Assembly (NCBI RefSeq): GCF_004341445.1
Contig: NZ_SLXV01000006.1
Coordinates: forward strand, 1-64,000
DNA length: 64,000 bases
DNA from: Baia soyae
GTDB lineage: Bacteria; Bacillota; Bacilli; Thermoactinomycetales; Thermoactinomycetaceae
Direction of reading: 5' to 3'
Shown: in pieces, positions 19,404 through 28,753 of the stretch
Layout of the letters: every line of letters starts with the position of its first letter
Numbering within the stretch: position 1 is the first letter of the stretch
Notes under the pieces: model-generated
What the model saw: only the letters and a program-made list of their open reading frames with translations
Told to the model about the DNA's origin: nothing
Database searches by the model: none
Position numbers and translations under genes: made by a program

Positions 19404-19426
19404 TTTTATTACCCCTTTACTCGAAA

Positions 19427-19621
19427 TTAAACTTGATACGGTCTGCCATGTAATCTCTCTTTAGAAGGCTTATTTTCTATAGCCTCCATATGCTTTTCAA
19501 ACTCCTGAAAAGTCGTAAGGAAGCTGTCAAATTCTTTTTCGGTACTACCTTGCGATACAAACTCTTGTTTCGCTTTTAGCAAAGTCTCAAACTGTCTTGC
19601 CTTGATGAGTGTTTCCATCAT
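19427..19621 (-). CDS. Small hypothetical helical protein (64 aa)
   Basis: A 64-residue charged protein, mostly predicted helix (KARQFETLLKAKQEF, FLTTFQEFEKHMEAI), with no Cys and no membrane segment. I do not recognise it. A strong AAAGGAGG precedes the tandem ATGATG, which supports real translation. It lies 23 bp upstream of the SDH protease on the same strand and may act with it, but that is context only. Upstream to 19882 is non-coding; a GATCTAT/ATAGATC hairpin near 19830-19860 has no T tail. Confidence 0.55.
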   Translation of the reverse strand: MMETLIKARQFETLLKAKQEFVSQGSTEKEFDSFLTTFQEFEKHMEAIENKPSKERLHGRPYQV

Positions 19622-19882
19622 GAAACCTGACCTCCTTTGCTTACTCTACATACTATATGCGAAAACATGCGAATAGACCTCCACTTTTCACATATAGAGA
19701 ATCCTAATTTATATTTTATCAAACATCTCTATTAATTACATCATATTGAACGGAAGAGTTTGATAGCATACTTCTTTATTGTTGACTACATATGAGTAAG
19801 TTAAACAGCCAAATACAGGAACAATCCCAGATGATCTATCTTTCCATGCTAAATAGATCACCTAGAATCATTGATTGACTAG

Positions 19883-21967
19883 TTAACTTACAGACACAGC
19901 TTCTGGTAACAAAGGAGACGGATTATCTGAAGTAAGCACAACGAGTGAGTGGAGGGCACGAGTACATCCAACATAGAGCAGCTTTGCTGTCAGAGCATCA
20001 TCTGGATACTGCTCGTTATCGACGTCAACTAAAATGACTGCATCGAATTCCATCCCTTTTACTAAGTAGATCGGTGCTACTGAGATTCCACCCGCATACT
20101 GGTTTCGATCCGGTGTAATCAAATGATGTTCAGTCCCGTTGGAGAGTAAATCTGCCGATAGTATGGATGCTGCCTTCTCGGTACGAGTCACAACGGCAAT
20201 CGACTTCATTCCTTGAGCGGATTGGTTCTGAATCCATCCCGCTACTGCTAGTGTACGATCTTGATCACGTACTTGCTCCACTTGAACCGGCTCCCCACTA
20301 CGGAATACAGGAGTGGCTGGAGTAAGATTCCCTCGATAAGAGTGAATCACCTGATTGGCAAATTGGATAATTTCCACTGTAGAACGATAACTTCGGTCTA
20401 GCTGAAAATAAGATACCTGTTCCTCTGGAAACAAATGTACAAACTCATTCCAATCGTAAATTCCTTTGTATGCATAAATATTTTGCAATAAATCTCCGAG
20501 AATCGTAAACGAATTCCCTCTCACATGCCCCTTTAATACGTACACTTGAAAGGGAGAAAAATCCTGAGCTTCATCGATAACCACATGATCAAAGCGATGC
20601 TCCGTCTCAATCCCGTAGAGGAAATTGTAAATATATAACAATGGAGCTAGATCTTCTGGATCAAACAGGACCTTTTTCCGTTCGATCGTAAATGGCTGAA
20701 TCACATCGGATTTCTTAGCCAAATCAACATACATTTGGGATACTGTTCGACGATCCCAGAGATTTTTATATTGGCGAAACTTCTCCATCGCTTTTTTCTT
20801 CATCTCATTTCGTGGATCCCGGTTTCGAATATCGCGATGCTCCATCTCAATCCATCTCTTCATTCGAGAGAAGATCCTCTCTTGACGCTTACGCAAAGGT
20901 TCGTGTCGATACTCTACATGGAACCAATGGGAAATTTCTTCAGCCGTCAATTTCTTCTCATCCCAAATGGCAAAACCAACTTGTGGGACAAACCCCTTCT
21001 CCAAAGAAGCTAATTGCTGCTGAAGATACTCCAAAAATACAAAAGAACCCTTATAGCGGGCTAGCATCTCTTGCTGTTCACGTTCCAAATCGGTTGATTG
21101 GCCTGTTTCAAACCAACATTCCTCTCGATCCGTCTGATTCCGTAGGGTTATGGGTTCGGGTAATAAATCGAGTACCCATTCGATGAAAGTAGTCTGCTTA
21201 ACGCCACCAATTCCTAGCTCAGGAAGAACATTCGAGATATAATCCAAGAACATCTTATTAGGAGCAAAGATCATGATGCGATCTGCTCGGACCTGATTCT
21301 GATACTGATACAATAGATATGCTAGACGATGGAGAGCTACCGTAGTTTTCCCTGAACCCGGGACTCCTTGAATAATAAGGGATTGATTCCGCTCAGATCG
21401 GATAATCTTATCTTGTTCCACTTGGATCGTCGAAACAATATCCCTTAATCGATGATCTTTGTTCTCCCCTAGACGATAAAGGAGAAATTCATCTGTAACC
21501 TGTAAATTCTCCCCGCCCCGAACATAACTGTCCACAACTCGTTTTAACGTCTGTTCTTCAACAGCCAAATTCCGCTTTAGATGGATAGTCCCTTCTACCT
21601 CACCATCAGGAGAAACATATCCAGCACGATCTCCTTGCCCCGTAAAAGAGTAAAACATACTGGCCACAGGAGCACGCCAATCAATCACAATGGGTTGATG
21701 ACTATCAGGGTCTTCTACACCCGCTTTTCCTAAATAGAGCGGCGTCAGTTGTTTTCCGTCCTCTTCAAAATCAATGCGGCCGAAATAGGGAGACTTTTCC
21801 GATAACTGCAATCGATTAACCGTTTGCCTCCTCTGATCATCCAGGAGCTGTTCCACCAAATCTGAGCCTTGATATCGTGGAATCAATTGAAGCTCTTTTA
21901 ACTGTTGTTGAATAAAAGAAAGTGTTTCTTGTAACTTCGCTTGCTCATATTGATAGATTTCGTCCAT
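19883..21967 (-). CDS. helD: HelD-like UvrD/Rep-family helicase (RNA polymerase recycling factor type)
   Basis: A 694-residue superfamily 1 ATPase. The N-terminal 150 residues include an initial coiled coil, then PYFGRIDF and PIVIDWRAPVASMFYSF, which mark the HelD branch. Walker A GVPGSGKTTVALHRLAYLLY is near 208, Walker B VIDEAQDFSPFQ near 470, and LDRSYRST near 530 is motif IV. The C-terminal VKGMEFDAVILVDVD and LYVGCTRAL are motifs V and VI. HelD proteins release stalled RNA polymerase from DNA. This one is somewhat shorter than B. subtilis HelD (about 774). Single gene. Confidence 0.82.
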   Translation of the reverse strand: MDEIYQYEQAKLQETLSFIQQQLKELQLIPRYQGSDLVEQLLDDQRRQTVNRLQLSEKSPYFGRIDFEEDGKQLTPLYLGKAGVEDPDSHQPIVIDWRAPVASMFYSFTGQGDRAGYVSPDGEVEGTIHLKRNLAVEEQTLKRVVDSYVRGGENLQVTDEFLLYRLGENKDHRLRDIVSTIQVEQDKIIRSERNQSLIIQGVPGSGKTTVALHRLAYLLYQYQNQVRADRIMIFAPNKMFLDYISNVLPELGIGGVKQTTFIEWVLDLLPEPITLRNQTDREECWFETGQSTDLEREQQEMLARYKGSFVFLEYLQQQLASLEKGFVPQVGFAIWDEKKLTAEEISHWFHVEYRHEPLRKRQERIFSRMKRWIEMEHRDIRNRDPRNEMKKKAMEKFRQYKNLWDRRTVSQMYVDLAKKSDVIQPFTIERKKVLFDPEDLAPLLYIYNFLYGIETEHRFDHVVIDEAQDFSPFQVYVLKGHVRGNSFTILGDLLQNIYAYKGIYDWNEFVHLFPEEQVSYFQLDRSYRSTVEIIQFANQVIHSYRGNLTPATPVFRSGEPVQVEQVRDQDRTLAVAGWIQNQSAQGMKSIAVVTRTEKAASILSADLLSNGTEHHLITPDRNQYAGGISVAPIYLVKGMEFDAVILVDVDNEQYPDDALTAKLLYVGCTRALHSLVVLTSDNPSPLLPEAVSVS

Positions 21968-22100
21968 AGAAAATATTCACCCCTCTTATTGACAGAAGGC
22001 TATTATACAAGAATGGACTACCTTTCGCAAATTAATTTACAAAAAAACAAAAAATGATCCTTTTTGTACGCTCACACTAACATATCTACTATCTTCCACT

Positions 22101-22811
22101 CTATTTTCGTCTATAATGCGATATCATTTTCCGTAGTTCTAGCACTATAAAAAAGTCAACCGTCTGTAATTTCGGATTTATAATCGGCTCGCTAGCAATC
22201 TTTGCTCCAATCCAATAACATCTTTTTAACGAAGCAGAAAGTTTACGTTGTATTTTCTGTGAGTCCATTTTTTCGGGACTAATCAGATGTAATCCTTGGA
22301 TGCGAAACTCTTCTCTTGGCTCAATACCATAACGATCAATTACAAAACCACTATACACTAGGAAACTATATATCTCGTTTATCTCTTGAATCTCCATCTG
22401 GGGTAAACTCGTACAAGTTACTATATATCGATATGTATTTCGGTTCAGATAATCCCTAATCCCTTTCCATAACATCTGAGTCACCTTGCCATCTTGATAA
22501 CCAGCAGCCACACAACCGCTTCCTATTTCTACTATTTGGGATATATGTTCAGTAAGATGATGAAACTCAAATAATGATTGTGAATAGAGCCCTCCTAGGT
22601 CAATCACTCTTTTACCCGGTAAAAGCCGATATGTACCTACCACTTGATTTACCGTCTCGTCAACTACTATGAGATGGTCACTATAGAGATCATAGTCTTG
22701 TTCAGATACGTTTTGTAACTGTCGTAGTTGATAAACTTGTGCCTTCTCCTCTTTCGTCTTCGCCAGACGGGTCACCCATGAATGAGCAAATCCCTTATCT
22801 ATCTCTTCCAT
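22101..22811 (-). CDS. GNAT-fold acyltransferase (Acetyltransf_5 / OlsB-like)
   Basis: A 236-residue protein. LIVVDETVNQVVGTYRLLPG near 47, EIGSGCVAAGYQDGKVTQMLWKGI near 92 and YIVTCTSLP near 130 match the hemolysin/ornithine N-acyltransferase-like branch of the GNAT fold (Acetyltransf_5), where acyl-CoA or acyl-ACP is the donor. The second half after 170 (ISPEKM...LSASLKRCYWIGAKI) fits the same family's C-terminal part. Acceptor unknown. ATG 22811 follows GAGGGG. It stands alone, downstream of helD in the opposite position to the mtn operon. Confidence 0.65.
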   Translation of the reverse strand: MEEIDKGFAHSWVTRLAKTKEEKAQVYQLRQLQNVSEQDYDLYSDHLIVVDETVNQVVGTYRLLPGKRVIDLGGLYSQSLFEFHHLTEHISQIVEIGSGCVAAGYQDGKVTQMLWKGIRDYLNRNTYRYIVTCTSLPQMEIQEINEIYSFLVYSGFVIDRYGIEPREEFRIQGLHLISPEKMDSQKIQRKLSASLKRCYWIGAKIASEPIINPKLQTVDFFIVLELRKMISHYRRK

Positions 22812-22916
22812 TTATGTCATCCCCTCATTCCAACATTCCTTTCCCATCTATCATATTACATTTTAATAAATTAAATATTCATTTTTTTGAAACTTTTATA
22901 AAAAATGTTGCCTTAA

Positions 22917-22974
22917 GCAAACAAAAAATGAACAAAGCCCGTTTATCGATGGCCTCATTCATTTTTTTGTTTGC
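22917..22974 (-). terminator. Terminator of the mtnWXBD operon
   Basis: Long imperfect inverted repeat 22917-22932/22958-22974 (GCAAACAAAAAATGAA with TTCATTTTTTTGTTTGC), immediately past the mtnD stop at 22982. Confidence 0.75.
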
Positions 22975-22981
22975 TCAATTC

Positions 22982-23497
22982 TTATTTATAAATAGGAACC
23001 CAGCCTTCTTTCGTTTTGAAAATCCGAATCGCTACAACCTGACGATCTTCCATTAACGTAAAATAATGTCGATATCCCTCTGGTACAGAAATAAGGTCTC
23101 CCGGCTCCAATTCCACATCAAAAAAATGACCCTCCAGACTCTGAATAGCAAAAATCCCATGTCCACTCACGATAAAGCGTACTTCATCGTCACTATGATG
23201 GTGTTCAGCTAAGAAATTCTGCAGCAATTGATCGAGATTCGGCGTCTCTGGTGAAAGAGAAATAACATCATTTGTGGTGTAACCTCTACGTGCTGAGATC
23301 GTATCAATTTCACTTTGAAATGTATGAAGAACCTCCGTTTTTTGCCCCTCGGTTAAATGGTAATTTTCCCGAAGACTTGCAGGTAGTTTCTCGATATCCC
23401 AATGCTCATAAATCACTCCTTGAGATTGTAGATAAGAGCTGACCTGATCTTGAGCAGATACATACTCATCTGTATGATGAAATCGTATTTGTGCCAT
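22982..23497 (-). CDS. mtnD: Acireductone dioxygenase
   Basis: A 171-residue cupin. HHHSDDEVRF near 98-107 supplies two His and the Glu metal ligands, and PEGYRHYFTL near 143 the third His. With Fe2+ the enzyme splits acireductone into formate and the keto-acid precursor of methionine; with Ni2+ it gives the off-pathway CO route. ATG 23497 has GGAGAGG upstream and overlaps the end of mtnB by 32 bp. It is the last gene of the mtnWXBD operon. Confidence 0.93.
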   Translation of the reverse strand: MAQIRFHHTDEYVSAQDQVSSYLQSQGVIYEHWDIEKLPASLRENYHLTEGQKTEVLHTFQSEIDTISARRGYTTNDVISLSPETPNLDQLLQNFLAEHHHSDDEVRFIVSGHGIFAIQSLEGHFFDVELEPGDLISVPEGYRHYFTLMEDRQVVAIRIFKTKEGWVPIYK

Positions 23498-24146
23498 GAA
23501 CATCCTCTCCCCACTTAGCATATAAATTTGGTTGCAACAGACGTAGCTTAATATGATAGGAAAATAAAAACTCAAATGCTTCTAAATACTTCTTCGCTTC
23601 GAGCGGTGTAGCTCCCCATGTAGTAATCCCGTGATTCCGAATCAGGATTCCCTTCAACAGAGGATCTTGTAGCAGAAGACTTCCAAACTCCTTAGATAGC
23701 AGATCTAGATCGGCATAATTTGGGATAATCGGAATCGATATCTCCCCATCTTCTTCCCAGATTCCAAACGCTTTGATTAGCTCCTGTCCGCAAAAAGTGA
23801 CTCGTCCTTCGCTCGCATATAACTCAGAGATCAGGTTGTTATCTAATGTGTGGACATGGAGACAACATGTTGCCCCTGTTCTCCGATAAATCTCTGCATG
23901 GATTCCTACTTCGGCCGAAGCTTTGAGATGCGTGTTTCCTAGCGGATTTCCATCTTGATCTACCAATAAAAAATCTTCTTCGGTACGCTTTCTTTTATCT
24001 TTTCCACTAGCTGTAACGAGAAACGTAAGCGGATCTTCGCGAACCCTGATCGATAAGTTTCCACTTGTTCCTGGAAACCAATCACGAGCCGCAAGCTCAT
24101 CTTTTATATCCGCCAGTGTGCGCCATTTTTTCGCCACCTCTATCAT
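23466..24146 (-). CDS. mtnB: Methylthioribulose-1-phosphate dehydratase
   Basis: A 226-residue class II aldolase-fold enzyme. WFPGTSGNLSIRV near 22-34 is the phosphate-binding loop, CLHVHTLDNN near 98 the two zinc His, and RNHGITTWG near 170 the third. It dehydrates 5-methylthioribulose-1-phosphate to the diketo compound used by MtnW. The ATG shares an ATGA with the mtnX stop, so the two are translationally coupled. Confidence 0.93.
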   Translation of the reverse strand: MIEVAKKWRTLADIKDELAARDWFPGTSGNLSIRVREDPLTFLVTASGKDKRKRTEEDFLLVDQDGNPLGNTHLKASAEVGIHAEIYRRTGATCCLHVHTLDNNLISELYASEGRVTFCGQELIKAFGIWEEDGEISIPIIPNYADLDLLSKEFGSLLLQDPLLKGILIRNHGITTWGATPLEAKKYLEAFEFLFSYHIKLRLLQPNLYAKWGEDVHGTNTISSYR

Positions 24147-24811
24147 ATGGGTTGAAACACCTCCTCTTGCTCTAAAACAAAGCGAATATCGTGAAATGTT
24201 TTAAATGGAGAGTATCGAATCTTCTGCTCTTCACACTTCCCGATTAAGAAATCCCTCGCAAATACTTGATCTGCCATCTTCGCCGCTTGTAAGTCCGTTA
24301 TCGAATCACCGATCACAATACGATGGACCTCCGTAGAATCAAACTGACGCAAAATCGTTACCTTGCAACATCCACAATCATTTTGACACGGATGATCGCA
24401 AGTATGCGGCCATATGATTTCAATTTGTTCACCTGTAAAATCACTGTGATTACAATAAATGTTCTCTGGCTTTACGATCCCTTCAAGAGCTGGATAAACA
24501 AAGAAATCAATTCCTCCGCTTACAATCCAAAATGGAATTCCCATCTCTTCTGCCCAACCTACAAACTCTTTAAATCCTTCCCGAAGTCTCATTTGCTCGA
24601 GGATATATCCCACAATCTCGTCCTTTTGCGAGCTGGGTAATAGTCGGAACAACTGGGTAACTCCATTCCGAATCGAAATACGTTGGGCTAGGATATCATC
24701 TTTGATAGCGATCCATTCTGGTGGCGCAAACTGTTTCATGATCGCAATAATGTTATCAGATTCCGTTACCGTCCCATCAAAGTCACAAAAAATGACAGGT
24801 TTCTTTTTCAT
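24143..24811 (-). CDS. mtnX: 2-hydroxy-3-keto-5-methylthiopentenyl-1-phosphate phosphatase
   Basis: A 222-residue HAD phosphatase. FCDFDGTVTESDN at 8-20 holds the nucleophile and acid Asp, VSGGIDFFV near 97 is motif II, and IVIGDSITDLQAAKMAD near 168 is motif IV. A Cys-rich insert (CNHSDF, CDHPCQNDCGCC near 120-150) probably binds zinc, a known feature of MtnX. It dephosphorylates the MtnW product to acireductone. It directly abuts mtnW. Confidence 0.92.
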   Translation of the reverse strand: MKKKPVIFCDFDGTVTESDNIIAIMKQFAPPEWIAIKDDILAQRISIRNGVTQLFRLLPSSQKDEIVGYILEQMRLREGFKEFVGWAEEMGIPFWIVSGGIDFFVYPALEGIVKPENIYCNHSDFTGEQIEIIWPHTCDHPCQNDCGCCKVTILRQFDSTEVHRIVIGDSITDLQAAKMADQVFARDFLIGKCEEQKIRYSPFKTFHDIRFVLEQEEVFQPI

Positions 24812-26050
24812 TTACTCGCCTCCCCATAGAGCGATCGCTTGGTTTAACTCCGTATACTTCGTATCAGAAGCTACCTCTGACAGTGTCTTCCCAGCAAGTA
24901 CAACCTCAATCGCTTGTCGAAATGCTTTCCCACCTGCCACTGTCCCGCTTGGATGACCATGAACTCCACCACCCGCATTAATAACGCTATCCATTCCAAA
25001 ATCTTGAATCAGCCGTGGTACGATCCCGGGATGAATTCCAGCTGAGGGAACTGGAAAGGCCGGACGTAATGCAAGTTGATCGGTACGTAGCGAGTGCGCA
25101 ATCCGAAGTGTTTCCCCTTTTTCTAAAACGACACTGCCATAAGGGGAAGGGAATAACGACAAATCAGCTCCCGCCACACGGAGTAAGGTTCCAAGTGCTA
25201 ATGAATGGCTTAAACCATAAAACGCTGACGATGTAAATGCCCCAGAAAAAGCGGGATGTGCTAAGATTGGGACAGCTACTTCGGGATCTTCCGCCAACTC
25301 CTGTAAAATGTCCAAACCATAGGTGAAAACATTAAACAAAAGAGCACTGGCTCCTAATTCGACTGCTTTGCGTGCACGATCCCGTAATTGAGAGCTCCGG
25401 CCTGTGATATTCACCGCATACAACGTTTTCTCTCCTGTGAGAGATTCTGCTTCGCGCAGTACTTTAACTGCTGTACGGACACGATCTTCCCATGGAGTTA
25501 GCGGGTTATCGAATAAGATTTCATCATCCTTAACAAGGTCAATCCCGCCTAAAGCCTGCAATCTTAACTGTTCTTGGAAATAGTCAAGATCTCTCCCGAT
25601 AACACTTTTAAAAATACTCATTAGAAGCGGCCGATCGGTTACGCGGACCTTTTCCCGAACCCCTCGTATTCCGTATTTGGGTCCTGGATAGAATGAAAGG
25701 TGCTCATCAGAGAAATGAAGATCGACTAACTTCACCTCACCATCGAGTGATAATTTTCCAAATACCGTAGTAAGAATGGCTGGTAAATCATGAGAGAAAT
25801 TAGCTGTCGGATATGCGATTTTTAATAATCCCCTAGTACGTGTTCCCCCTAAATATTGATTTGCTTCCGGGTCTTCATCTAGCTCTATTACCTCTACTAC
25901 TTCTCCCTTATGAAGCTTCAATTGCTCTTGAATCAAAAGAGGTAACTCTGTCCACGAACCAATCGTCAACCCCAATGCGATCGACTCTGCTTTTTTCACT
26001 AAATCTTGTTTTTTGTCATGAACCAAATAAGTGGCAGTCAACCGTGTCAT
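24812..26050 (-). CDS. mtnW: 2,3-diketo-5-methylthiopentyl-1-phosphate enolase (RuBisCO-like)
   Basis: A 412-residue type IV RuBisCO-like protein. [10 protein letters not shown] near 165 is the metal-site loop with the Lys that is carbamoylated in the family; [10 protein letters not shown] and AHPAFSGAF are other family blocks. It enolises the diketone made by MtnB and does not fix CO2. I choose ATG 26050 with GGGAGG upstream; the longer frame to 26101 runs back into the riboswitch terminator. It is the first gene of mtnWXBD, controlled by the SAM-I riboswitch upstream. Confidence 0.93.
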   Translation of the reverse strand: MTRLTATYLVHDKKQDLVKKAESIALGLTIGSWTELPLLIQEQLKLHKGEVVEVIELDEDPEANQYLGGTRTRGLLKIAYPTANFSHDLPAILTTVFGKLSLDGEVKLVDLHFSDEHLSFYPGPKYGIRGVREKVRVTDRPLLMSIFKSVIGRDLDYFQEQLRLQALGGIDLVKDDEILFDNPLTPWEDRVRTAVKVLREAESLTGEKTLYAVNITGRSSQLRDRARKAVELGASALLFNVFTYGLDILQELAEDPEVAVPILAHPAFSGAFTSSAFYGLSHSLALGTLLRVAGADLSLFPSPYGSVVLEKGETLRIAHSLRTDQLALRPAFPVPSAGIHPGIVPRLIQDFGMDSVINAGGGVHGHPSGTVAGGKAFRQAIEVVLAGKTLSEVASDTKYTELNQAIALWGGE

Positions 26051-26080
26051 TTGTAGAACCTCCCATTGCCTTTTATCTAT

Positions 26081-26114
26081 AACAAATAAAGCCTCTCCCA
26101 TGTGAGGAAGAGGC
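26081..26114 (-). terminator. SAM-controlled terminator in the mtnW leader
   Basis: On the minus strand GCCTCTTCC and GGGAGAGGC form a 9-bp stem with a 6-base loop, followed by TTTATTTGTT. The 5' arm overlaps CTTCCTC (26110-26104), which can instead pair with GAGGAAG (26137-26131) at the edge of the riboswitch P1 helix. That is the antiterminator. Confidence 0.88.
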
Positions 26115-26134
26115 GCAAAAAGTCCGTCATCTTC

Positions 26135-26247
26135 CTCTCATCTCTCAGTCCATTTCTGAACTGCAAGAATTAGCACCGTTTTTATCGTTAGATAAGTCGG
26201 TTGCCGGGTTTCAAAGGGCTAGTCCCTCCACCTACTCTTGATAAGAG
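26135..26247 (-). promoter_or_regulatory. SAM-I riboswitch (S box) of mtnWXBD
   Basis: Minus strand from 26247: CTCTTATCAAGAG, GGTGGAGGGACTAGCCC, GAAACCCGGCAACC, ACGGTGCTAATTC, CTGAGAGATGAGAG. P1 is CTCTTATC (26247-26240) with GATGAGAG (26142-26135). High SAM should stabilise P1, break the antiterminator and stop transcription before mtnW. It lies between mtnE and mtnW, so mtnE itself is not under it. Confidence 0.95.
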
Positions 26248-26308
26248 AAATATCATCTTTCAATTATTTAATTAGTCTGATTATGCCCGAATCCATTTGC
26301 GATGTCAA

Positions 26309-27493
26309 CTATATTTTTACTTGGTGATAACAACGCGCCATTCTCTCTGCCGCTTCGATCAATCTCTCTTCCGTCGTCAATAAGCCAACACGGATATATC
26401 CATCTCCACTTTGGCCAAAGCCAACTCCCGGAGCTACCGCAACATGCTCTTGTTCCAGCAACAAATCAGCAAATTCTTGTGATCCTAGCCCACTTGGCGT
26501 CGGGAACCAGCAAAAAAATGATCCTTTTGGTGCGTGAATATGTTCCACACCCAGTTCCTGGAGTCGCGATATAAAGGCATTTCGGCGACGTTCATAAACC
26601 TCTACCAATTCATTCACACATTCCTGAGAGCTGCTTAGCGCTACTGCCGCCGCTTCCTGGACTGCTCCGAAAATGCTTACATAAAAATGATCCTGAATCA
26701 AATTAATCGACTTGATCACTTGCTCATTTCCTACAGCAAATGCGATCCGCCATCCCGCCATATTATAGGTCTTGCTCAATGTATATATTTCAATCCCCAC
26801 ATCTTTCGAGCCTGGGATTTGCAAGAAACTAATTGGTTTTTTTCCGTCAAATCCGATTGCTCCATAGGCAAAATCATGTACAACTAGCACCTGATGTTCT
26901 CCTGCACGAGTAATCGTTTCCTCAAAAAATTCTGTGGTGGCAATGCCCGCAGTTGGGTTATTGGGATAGTTTAAAAACATTAATTTTGCCTGATTCCATT
27001 GCTCATCTGAGATTTGCGTGAAATCAGGTAAAAATTGATTTTTTTCTAACAATGGCATTGTCACCATTTTGGCCCGTGCCATAGCAATTCCAGACCAATA
27101 ATCCGGATAGCCTGGATCGGGTACAAGAGCGACATCATCTGGATTTAAATAACACTGGGATATTTCCACTAAGCCCACTTTCCCTCCAAAGAGAACCGCT
27201 ACTTCACGCTCAGGATCCAGCTCCACTCCATATTCACGAGCGTAGAAATTAGCTACCGCTTCCTTAAGAAAACGATGCCCCTGAAAAGGAGGATATCGAT
27301 GATGCTCAGATTTGGCTGTCGCCTCTTGCATGGCACAAACGATATGTTGTGGGGTTGGGAGATCAGGATTACCTTGCCCCAGATTAATGACATCTGCCCC
27401 GCTTGCAGTAAGATGATTCACCTTTTGAACGAGATTGGCAAAGAATTGCTTCGGTAGTTTTGTTAATACATCTGCTTGTGTGAATTGCGCCAC
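26309..27493 (-). CDS. mtnE: PLP aminotransferase, methionine salvage type (MtnE)
   Basis: A 394-residue fold-type I aminotransferase. INLGQGNPDLPTP near 36 is the substrate loop, LNYPNNPTAG near 170 holds the conserved Asn, and YTLSKTYNMAGWRIAF near 233 contains the PLP-binding Lys. The final methionine salvage step, transamination of ketomethiobutyrate, fits its place directly upstream of mtnWXBD. The start is GTG 27493 behind GGGGAG. No riboswitch lies in its own 95-bp divergent promoter region with mtnU, so it may be expressed independently of SAM. Confidence 0.87.
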   Translation of the reverse strand: MAQFTQADVLTKLPKQFFANLVQKVNHLTASGADVINLGQGNPDLPTPQHIVCAMQEATAKSEHHRYPPFQGHRFLKEAVANFYAREYGVELDPEREVAVLFGGKVGLVEISQCYLNPDDVALVPDPGYPDYWSGIAMARAKMVTMPLLEKNQFLPDFTQISDEQWNQAKLMFLNYPNNPTAGIATTEFFEETITRAGEHQVLVVHDFAYGAIGFDGKKPISFLQIPGSKDVGIEIYTLSKTYNMAGWRIAFAVGNEQVIKSINLIQDHFYVSIFGAVQEAAAVALSSSQECVNELVEVYERRRNAFISRLQELGVEHIHAPKGSFFCWFPTPSGLGSQEFADLLLEQEHVAVAPGVGFGQSGDGYIRVGLLTTEERLIEAAERMARCYHQVKI

Positions 27494-27525
27494 TATCCAT
27501 CACTCCCCGTCACTTTCGAACATTC

Positions 27526-27553
27526 TTGAAATGATAATGATATATGTTATAAC
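27526..27553 (+). promoter_or_regulatory. Putative sigma-A promoter of mtnU
   Basis: TTGAAA (27526-27531), 16 bases, TATAAC (27548-27553), about 35 bp before the mtnU start. No S box follows it. Confidence 0.5.
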
Positions 27554-27588
27554 GTGTAGAGGAAGTTGTCAAAGGGGAGGATTTTGGA

Positions 27589-28377
27589 ATGAAGCAAACA
27601 ATTTGTCTGATTCAGATGGATATCACATTTGGAGATCCAGAGGCTAATGTGAAACGAGTAAAAGACCTCATGCATCAAGTAATGAAACAGTTACATCCAC
27701 CTCACGTGATTGTGTTACCTGAGTTATGGACGACTGGCTATGATTTAAAGCGCCTACATGAGATTGCGGATCCAGAAGGCGAACATACACAATCTCTATT
27801 CGCCGAATTAGCAAAAAAATATCAAGTTCATATAATCGCAGGGTCGATTCCTAAAAAAACAAAAACAGGCATTACCAACACGCTCTATGCCTTTAATCGT
27901 GAGGGAGAAGTCGTAACCGAATACAGCAAAGCACATCTCATTCAGTTGATGGACGAACATCTGTATCTTACTGCTGGTTCAAGTCTGGAACCATTTATGC
28001 TGGATGAAGTAGTAAGCGCAGGCTTTATTTGTTATGATCTACGCTTTCCTGAGTGGATTCGAAAAGCCATTCTTGCTGGTGCTGAGGTACTCTATATCCC
28101 TGCTCAGTGGCCTATCCAACGTCTTGCTCACTGGAGAAGCCTCTGTATTGCCCGGGCAATTGAAAACCAATGTTATGTCATTGCATGCAATCGGGCAGGA
28201 AGTGATCCAAACAACCAATTTGCTGGTCATTCCATGGTGATAGATCCATGGGGCGAAATATTGGCTGAGGCCGATGAGAGGCCCGCCATCATCCAAGTAA
28301 AAATTGACACCGACCAAGTACAAAAAATACGCTCTACTATCCCGATCTTCATCGATCGTCGTCCAGAGATATACTAG
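27589..28377 (+). CDS. mtnU: Carbon-nitrogen hydrolase, omega-amidase type (MtnU)
   Basis: A 262-residue nitrilase-fold enzyme with the Glu-Lys-Cys triad: VLPELWTTGYDL near 43, EYSKAHLI near 109 and AGFICYDLRFPEW near 145. In methionine salvage it removes the alpha-keto-glutaramate left when glutamine is the amino donor for MtnE; this is family knowledge and fits its position divergent to mtnE. The ATG follows GGGGAGG. It is transcribed separately from mtnKA, which has its own promoter and riboswitch downstream. Confidence 0.88.
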   Translation: MKQTICLIQMDITFGDPEANVKRVKDLMHQVMKQLHPPHVIVLPELWTTGYDLKRLHEIADPEGEHTQSLFAELAKKYQVHIIAGSIPKKTKTGITNTLYAFNREGEVVTEYSKAHLIQLMDEHLYLTAGSSLEPFMLDEVVSAGFICYDLRFPEWIRKAILAGAEVLYIPAQWPIQRLAHWRSLCIARAIENQCYVIACNRAGSDPNNQFAGHSMVIDPWGEILAEADERPAIIQVKIDTDQVQKIRSTIPIFIDRRPEIY

Positions 28378-28404
28378 GCTTATTTGAGTCAAAAAAAATT
28401 TGTA

Positions 28405-28434
28405 TTGACAACAAATTCCGAAAGCCTATATGAT
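28405..28434 (+). promoter_or_regulatory. Sigma-A promoter of the mtnKA transcript
   Basis: A perfect -35 TTGACA (28405-28410) with TATGAT (28429-28434) at 18 bases or TATATG (28427-28432) at 16. The S box starts about 45 bp downstream. Confidence 0.65.
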
Positions 28435-28479
28435 TGCATTTGAAAAGTTCAATTAAAAACTCAATTATATATTTTTGGT

Positions 28480-28657
28480 CTCTTATCAAGAGCAGGTGGA
28501 GGGATTTTGGCCCGATGAAGCCCAGCAACCGACCGTAATACCATCGCGAGATGGGGCGTCCACGTCAAGTGAGAGTGGGAGCCTTGACATATAGTCAAGC
28601 ACGGCACGGTGCTAATTCCAGCGGAACGTATTTTATTTGACGTTCGCAAGATAAGAG
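28480..28657 (+). promoter_or_regulatory. SAM-I riboswitch (S box) of mtnKA
   Basis: CTCTTATCAAGAG at 28480, GGTGGAGGGATTTTGGCCC, GAAGCCCAGCAACCG, an extended P3 arm (about 28530-28605), CACGGTGCTAATTCC and a closing GATAAGAG at 28650-28657. The P3 arm is clearly longer than in the mtnW copy. P1 pairs 28480-28487 with 28650-28657. Confidence 0.95.
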
Positions 28658-28713
28658 GCGCGGAATGAAACAATTCCCTGCCTCTTTCACACCGAAAGGG
28701 GCAGTTTTTATTT
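28650..28713 (+). terminator. Terminator/antiterminator switch of the mtnKA leader
   Basis: Terminator: GCCTCTTTC (28680-28688) pairs with GAAAGGGGC (28694-28702), followed by AGTTTTTATTTG. Antiterminator: AGAGGCGCGGAAT (28654-28666) pairs with ATTCCCTGCCTCT (28673-28685). The antiterminator uses the 3' strand of P1, so SAM binding should favour termination. Confidence 0.85.
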
Positions 28714-28753
28714 GCCCCGAATCGCATCACTACACTTCGGGGAGGAAATGATC

